Source: Anaerolineae bacterium (GTDB taxonomy: Bacteria; Chloroflexota; Anaerolineae; JAFGEY01). From it: a DNA stretch of 47,331 bases. The position numbers and the translations under genes are program-made. The stretch is taken from assembly GCA_016783145.1 (NCBI GenBank), contig JADHXD010000017.1:1-47331 (forward strand). The letters are read 5' to 3'. Position 1 is the first letter of the stretch, and each line of letters begins with the position of its first letter. Below the pieces are notes generated by a model. That model saw only the letters and a list, made by a program, of their open reading frames with translations. It ran no database searches and was not told the DNA's origin. Below, piece by piece: positions 43,563-47,331 of the stretch.

Positions 43563-43599
43563 GGCGGGTAGGGAAGTGCATCCTGCCCGCCTGGTTTTT
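43563..43599 (+). terminator. Intrinsic terminator/attenuator just after the ECF promoter
   Basis: GGCGGGTAGG (43563-43572) pairs with CCTGCCCGCC (43582-43591), including one U-G pair, with a nine-base loop. A T5 run follows at 43595-43599. It begins about 15 bases after the likely transcription start and 37 bases before the S-component ATG, so it could control entry into the operon. Confidence 0.72.
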
Positions 43600-43635
43600 C
43601 ACTCAGCACGAACTGCACAAAGAGAGGTTGGAGAG

Positions 43636-44151
43636 ATGAAGCAGTGGAATGTGCGCAAGATCGCCTTGGTCACGGTGATGGCGGCGGTAGTCTGCGTCTT
43701 GACCCTGGTGGTCCAAGTCCCTGTCCCAGCGACCGGGGGCTATGTCCATCTCGGCGACGTAGGAGCCAATTTCGCGGCGTTGGCCTTTGGCCCCTGGCTG
43801 GGCTTCCTGATCGCGGGAGGTGGGATGGCCATCGCCGACCTGATCGCTGGCTTCATGGCCTATGCCCCTGGCACGCTGATCATTCACGGGCTCCAGGCCG
43901 TGGTCGTCGCCTACATTGGCAGGGGCCGCAAGCCATGGGTGATGTTCCTGGCTGCCATCGCGGGCGGGGTCGTGGTGATCGCCGGGTACTTTGTCTATGA
44001 GGCTCTGATCCTGCGGCTTGGAGTGGCTACGGCGGCCAAAGAAGTGCCCTTTAACGCCTTCCAGGTAGCGACCGGGCTCGTCGGCGTGCCGGTGTACATG
44101 CTCGTTGCACGCGCCTACCCACCTCTTTTGCGCTGGGCGCGGCAAGACTGA
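43636..44151 (+). CDS. ECF transporter S component
   Basis: A 171-residue integral membrane protein with five or six hydrophobic helices. PVPATGGYVHLGDVGANFAALAFG near residues 29-52 resembles the substrate-binding L1 loop of ECF S components of the riboflavin/hydroxymethylpyrimidine group. The conserved AxxxA-type helix near the N-terminus (ALVTVMAAVVCVL) would bind the T component. ATG at 43636 with GGAGAG upstream. The A and T genes follow, so it is probably a dedicated (group I-like) transporter. The vitamin or precursor carried is not established by sequence. Confidence 0.82.
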   Translation: MKQWNVRKIALVTVMAAVVCVLTLVVQVPVPATGGYVHLGDVGANFAALAFGPWLGFLIAGGGMAIADLIAGFMAYAPGTLIIHGLQAVVVAYIGRGRKPWVMFLAAIAGGVVVIAGYFVYEALILRLGVATAAKEVPFNAFQVATGLVGVPVYMLVARAYPPLLRWARQD

Positions 44152-44158
44152 TCCGACT

Positions 44159-45910
44159 TTGACGACCGCCATCCACATCGCCGGCCTCCGGTTCGCCTAT
44201 CCGCCTCCCTTGCCCGGTGGTGACGCCGTGCTTGCGCTGCGCGGCGTTGACTTACACGTGCAGGCTGGCGAGTTCATCGTCTTGATGGGCCCTGCGGGAG
44301 CGGGCAAGAGCACGCTCTGTTTCGCGCTGAACGGAGCCATCCCACACGCCATCGACGGCGAATCTGAAGGGCAGGTCATCGTCTGCGGCCTCGACACCCG
44401 GACGACGCCCATGGCCCAGGTGGCGATGCAGGTGGGATTGGTCTTTGAGAACGCCGAGGCGCAGCTCTTTAACCGCACCGCGGCCGACGAGGTAGCGTTC
44501 GGCCTGGAGGCGATGGGCCTGCCAGTGGACGAGATCGAAGCGCGCATCGACGAATCCCTCGCTGTGGTCGGCCTGGCCGGCTTCCGCGAACGCTCCACCC
44601 ACGCGCTTTCCGGCGGCGAGCAGAAGCGCCTGGCCTTGGCCAGCGTCCTTGCCATGCGCCCCCGGGTCCTGGTCCTGGATGAGCCCACTATGGGACTGGA
44701 CCCCCGAGGCCGGCAGGCCGTGATCGCGGCCATCCACCGCCTGCGGTTCGAGATCCCGCAGGGCATGACGGTGATCATGGCCACACAGGATGCCGAAGCA
44801 GCGGCCCGCTTTGCGGATCGCATAGTCGTCCTGCAGCAGGGACGCGTGGCACTGAGCGGCAGTCCTGTGGAGGTATTTGCGCAGGTGGGCAGATTCGATA
44901 GCTGGGGAATTGACGTGCCCCAGCTCGCACGCCTGGCTCACCACCTTCGAGGGCGCATCCCATCTCTGCCCCCCTTTTCCTCCTTCCGGCCCAGTGAGGT
45001 CTGCGAGGCACTGGCCGAAACGCTCGACGTCGGGTCCGCTCGCCTGGACGAGCCGTCCAAGTCCCTTCGAGCGGCCCGATCCGCCGGGCCGCTGATCGAG
45101 ATCCGCAACCTATCCTATCGTTACCCGGCAGCACAGGGCCTGGCTCTCCAGGATGTTTCGCTCGAGGTGCGCCGCGGCGAATGGCTGGCCGTGATCGGCG
45201 TCAACGGCTCGGGAAAAAGCACCCTGATCAGGCATCTGAACGGGCTGCTCAAGCCCACCAGCGGGCAAGTCCTCGTCGCCGGGCACGACACGCGCGCCCG
45301 GCAGGTGGGTGAACTGGCCCGGACGGTCAGCTATCTCCCGCAGAATCCGGATCGGTTGATCTTTACAGCCAGCGTCCGTGAGGAGGTGGCATACGGCCCG
45401 CGCCAACTGGGGCTGAGCGGGGATGCCCTCCGAGAACGGGTCACCGATACGCTCGACCAGCTCGACCTCCTCCCCTATGCCGAACACCCGCCAGCGGTGT
45501 TGAGCTATGGGATACGGCGGCAGGTCGCGCTGGCCAGTGCGCTGGCGATGGACACCCCTGCCCTGGCCCTCGACGAGCCCGCAGTCGGGCTGGGCCGCGG
45601 TGCGATCGAGCACTTGATGGAGATCATCTCGCACCGGCACCGGCAAGGCACGACGGTGGTCATGATCACCCACGACCTGTCGCTCGTTGTCCGCTACGCG
45701 CAGCGGGTGGCGGTCCTCTACCAGGGTCACCTCGTCACGTGTGGCCCTCCCACTGAGGTGCTGGCAGATATCGATGGGTTGGCGTCGGTGGAACTGGAGC
45801 CGCTGCCTGTGACGGTGCTAGCCCATCTGCTCGGCTGGCCTCCTCCGCTCCCGCTGGACACGGGTGCCTACCTGCGCGTTGGTCTTTCACCGAGAACGAA
45901 CGATGGATGA
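44159..45910 (+). CDS. ECF transporter ATPase with two fused ABC domains
   Basis: A 583-residue protein with two ABC ATPase domains. The first has Walker A GPAGAGKST, a Q-loop region ENAEAQLF, the signature LSGGEQKR and Walker B VLVLDEPTMGLD. The second has Walker A GVNGSGKST, QNPDRLIF, a degenerate signature LSYGIRRQ and Walker B ALALDEPAVGLG. They correspond to EcfA and EcfA' fused in one chain. TTG at 44159 is my preferred start (just after the S gene); an earlier TTG at 44105 overlaps that gene. It overlaps ecfT by eight bases. Confidence 0.88.
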   Translation: MTTAIHIAGLRFAYPPPLPGGDAVLALRGVDLHVQAGEFIVLMGPAGAGKSTLCFALNGAIPHAIDGESEGQVIVCGLDTRTTPMAQVAMQVGLVFENAEAQLFNRTAADEVAFGLEAMGLPVDEIEARIDESLAVVGLAGFRERSTHALSGGEQKRLALASVLAMRPRVLVLDEPTMGLDPRGRQAVIAAIHRLRFEIPQGMTVIMATQDAEAAARFADRIVVLQQGRVALSGSPVEVFAQVGRFDSWGIDVPQLARLAHHLRGRIPSLPPFSSFRPSEVCEALAETLDVGSARLDEPSKSLRAARSAGPLIEIRNLSYRYPAAQGLALQDVSLEVRRGEWLAVIGVNGSGKSTLIRHLNGLLKPTSGQVLVAGHDTRARQVGELARTVSYLPQNPDRLIFTASVREEVAYGPRQLGLSGDALRERVTDTLDQLDLLPYAEHPPAVLSYGIRRQVALASALAMDTPALALDEPAVGLGRGAIEHLMEIISHRHRQGTTVVMITHDLSLVVRYAQRVAVLYQGHLVTCGPPTEVLADIDGLASVELEPLPVTVLAHLLGWPPPLPLDTGAYLRVGLSPRTNDG

Positions 45911-46658
45911 CTGGGTATACGCTCCGGGCAGCGGATTCCTGTATCGACTCGATCCCCGAGCCAAACTGATCTTTGTGATCGCCGTTGGCGGGTACCTGGC
46001 CCTGGAGTCTGCGTCCCATCTGTTGCTCCTGGTGCTCGCGATCTTGCACATCCTGGGACTGCTCTCCAAGGGCACGAGGTCTCGCCTCTTACCGCTTTGG
46101 AAGACGATGTGGCCGCTGCTGATCACGATCATCCTGCTCGGCAGTTTGCGCTGGCGCGCAGAGGACGCGCTGTGGGGCGTCGGCCCGATCACGGTCACCC
46201 GCGGCTCGATCTGGACTGCTGTTGGACTGGGCGCGCGTATCGCCGGCTTGAGCCTCGTGCTCTCACTGCTGCTGTGGACCACAGATCCCGGAGACGCCGT
46301 CGCCGGATTAACCCGCCTGGGGGTCCCCTTTGAGTTGGGATTTCCGATGGTGATGGCCCTCGAGTATGTCGTGACGTACAAGCGCACGTTCTACCAGATC
46401 CTGGAGGCGCAGCAGAGCCGCGGCTTGACCCTCTCACGAGGCAATCCAGTCCGGATGGCACGGGCCTATATCCCGGTGCTGGTGCCCTTGCTCATCACAG
46501 CCCTGCGCTCCGTAGACAGCCTGGCCCTTGCCCTGCAGTCACGTGGTTTTGCTTCAGGTCGCAAGCGCACCTCCCGCCGGGTCCTGCGCTTACGGCGAGG
46601 CGACTGGGTCTTTCTGGCGGTGACTGCCTGCGCGTTGGCTGGGCTGGCCCAGGTTTGA
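45903..46658 (+). CDS. ecfT: ECF transporter transmembrane T component
   Basis: A 251-residue membrane protein with about five hydrophobic helices. It starts YAPGSGFLYRLDPRAKLIF, as EcfT proteins do. The two coupling helices end in AQQSRGL and LQSRGFASG, the ARG-type motifs that contact the ATPases. ATG at 45903 overlaps the end of the fused ATPase gene. Together with the preceding two genes this completes one ECF transporter. Confidence 0.9.
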   Translation: MDDWVYAPGSGFLYRLDPRAKLIFVIAVGGYLALESASHLLLLVLAILHILGLLSKGTRSRLLPLWKTMWPLLITIILLGSLRWRAEDALWGVGPITVTRGSIWTAVGLGARIAGLSLVLSLLLWTTDPGDAVAGLTRLGVPFELGFPMVMALEYVVTYKRTFYQILEAQQSRGLTLSRGNPVRMARAYIPVLVPLLITALRSVDSLALALQSRGFASGRKRTSRRVLRLRRGDWVFLAVTACALAGLAQV

Positions 46659-46683
46659 CAGAACGCCCTGCCTGTGATATAAG
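46655..46683 (+). promoter_or_regulatory. Promoter of the phosphofructokinase gene
   Basis: TTGACA (46655-46660), 17 bases, TATAAG (46678-46683), preceded by TGTGA. The -35 overlaps the end of ecfT. Confidence 0.7.
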
Positions 46684-46719
46684 AGGCACGCTCATCTACA
46701 GAACACTAGGAGGAGTTCG

Positions 46720-47331
46720 ATGTCCGAAGCAAGCGCTCGGAAGACGATTGGCATCCTGGTCGGCGGCGGGCCGGCGCCAGGCCTGAACGGCGTCATCCAC
46801 GCGGTCACCATTACCGCCATCAACCATGGCTACCAAGTGATGGGAATATTGGAAGGATTCAAGCACCTGATGGCGGGCCAGCCCCAGTTCTTGCCTCTGA
46901 CGATCGCCGATGTCAGTCGCATTCACCTGCGGGGCGGGACCATTCTCAAGACCGCGCGATCCAATCCCAAGGAGAAAGAGGAATACCTGGGCAATACCGT
47001 GAGCGCGCTCAGAGGTGCAGGGATCACCCATCTGGTCAGTATTGGGGGGGACGATACCGCGTCCTCCGCCCATGCCGTAAGCCAGTATGCTCAGAAAAAG
47101 ATGGGGTATGACCTGCGATCGGTTCACGTCCCCAAGACCATCGACAACGACCTGCCCCTGCCCGAAGGGATCCCCACCTTTGGCTATGAGACCGCGCGCG
47201 AGATAGGCACCCGCGTCGTGACAAACATCATGGAAGACGCGCGCAGCGCGGTGCGCTGGTATCTGATCGTCGCTATGGGGCGCAGCGCAGGACACCTGGC
47301 ATTGGGAATCGGCAAGAGCGCTGGCGCGACG
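46720..47331 (+). CDS. 6-phosphofructokinase (PPi-type signature), partial
   Basis: The first 204 residues are present; the gene leaves the window at its right edge. It has GGGPAPGLNGVI at residues 15-26, SIGGDDT at 107-113 and PKTIDNDLPLPEG at 138-150, followed by FGYETA and VAMGRSAGHLAL. The GGDDT sequence, with Asp where ATP-dependent enzymes have Gly (GGDGS/T), marks pyrophosphate-dependent PFKs; Lys139 in PKTIDND agrees. It phosphorylates fructose-6-phosphate. ATG at 46720 with AGGAGG upstream, about 37 bases after the promoter. Confidence 0.9.
   Translation, partial: MSEASARKTIGILVGGGPAPGLNGVIHAVTITAINHGYQVMGILEGFKHLMAGQPQFLPLTIADVSRIHLRGGTILKTARSNPKEKEEYLGNTVSALRGAGITHLVSIGGDDTASSAHAVSQYAQKKMGYDLRSVHVPKTIDNDLPLPEGIPTFGYETAREIGTRVVTNIMEDARSAVRWYLIVAMGRSAGHLALGIGKSAGAT

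Overview
The window looks like a chromosomal segment of a high-GC bacterium, most likely a Chloroflexota (Anaerolineae-like) lineage. I base this on the mix of genes rather than on any one marker: a short 'core' MetE, a two-domain fused ECF ATPase, zinc-ribbon Ser/Thr kinases with an HND catalytic loop, a PPi-type phosphofructokinase signature, and frequent GTG/TTG starts. No rRNA, CRISPR array, transposase or integrase was seen. The taxonomic call is inference.

Layout. 1-2.4 kb: the 5' part of an M19-like dipeptidase gene, then an AT-richer type II restriction-modification pair. 2.5-5.3 kb: a stretch of decaying genes (an AlkD tail, an aminoglycoside-phosphotransferase-like gene broken by a frameshift and an amber codon, an alpha/beta-hydrolase tail) around one intact sulfotransferase-like gene. 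5.4-6.8 kb: tRNA-Gly and a class V aminotransferase. 6.9-20.3 kb: a promoter, a SAM-I riboswitch and a terminator head 14 co-directional, tightly spaced genes. These combine the methionine/SAM cycle (mtnA, core-MetE-like, PfkB kinase, ahcY, metK) with a CDP-dideoxyhexose pathway (rfbF, rfbG, SDR, rfbH), two GT2 glycosyltransferases, a VOC protein, a Nudix hydrolase and a zinc-finger membrane protein. This is the most striking feature of the window.

20.4-29.1 kb: tRNA-Glu, a DUF3307 protein, an HpcH/HpaI aldolase, a PIG-V-like membrane glycosyltransferase, a PEP-synthase/rifampin-phosphotransferase-like protein, a lipoprotein hydrolase, an S41 peptidase remnant and a DPP4-type S9 peptidase. 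29.5-33.7 kb: a kinase remnant, small proteins, a triple-LysM secreted protein with a long leader, two membrane proteins of unknown role and a FlK-like thioesterase. Several promoters here share a TGTG-type extended -10.

33.8-39.0 kb: a minus-strand cluster (two amidohydrolase-fold proteins, one without metal ligands; an Ldh2-type 2-hydroxyacid dehydrogenase; a CxxCGGxCC protein; a LarA-type racemase) that looks like a hydroxyacid catabolic operon. 39.4-47.3 kb: a response regulator-GAF protein, a histidine phosphatase, a zinc-ribbon Ser/Thr kinase, a complete ECF transporter (S, fused A-A, T) preceded by a promoter and an immediate intrinsic terminator, and the 5' part of a phosphofructokinase gene.

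All assignments come from reading motifs and gene order by eye. No database search or structure prediction was run.
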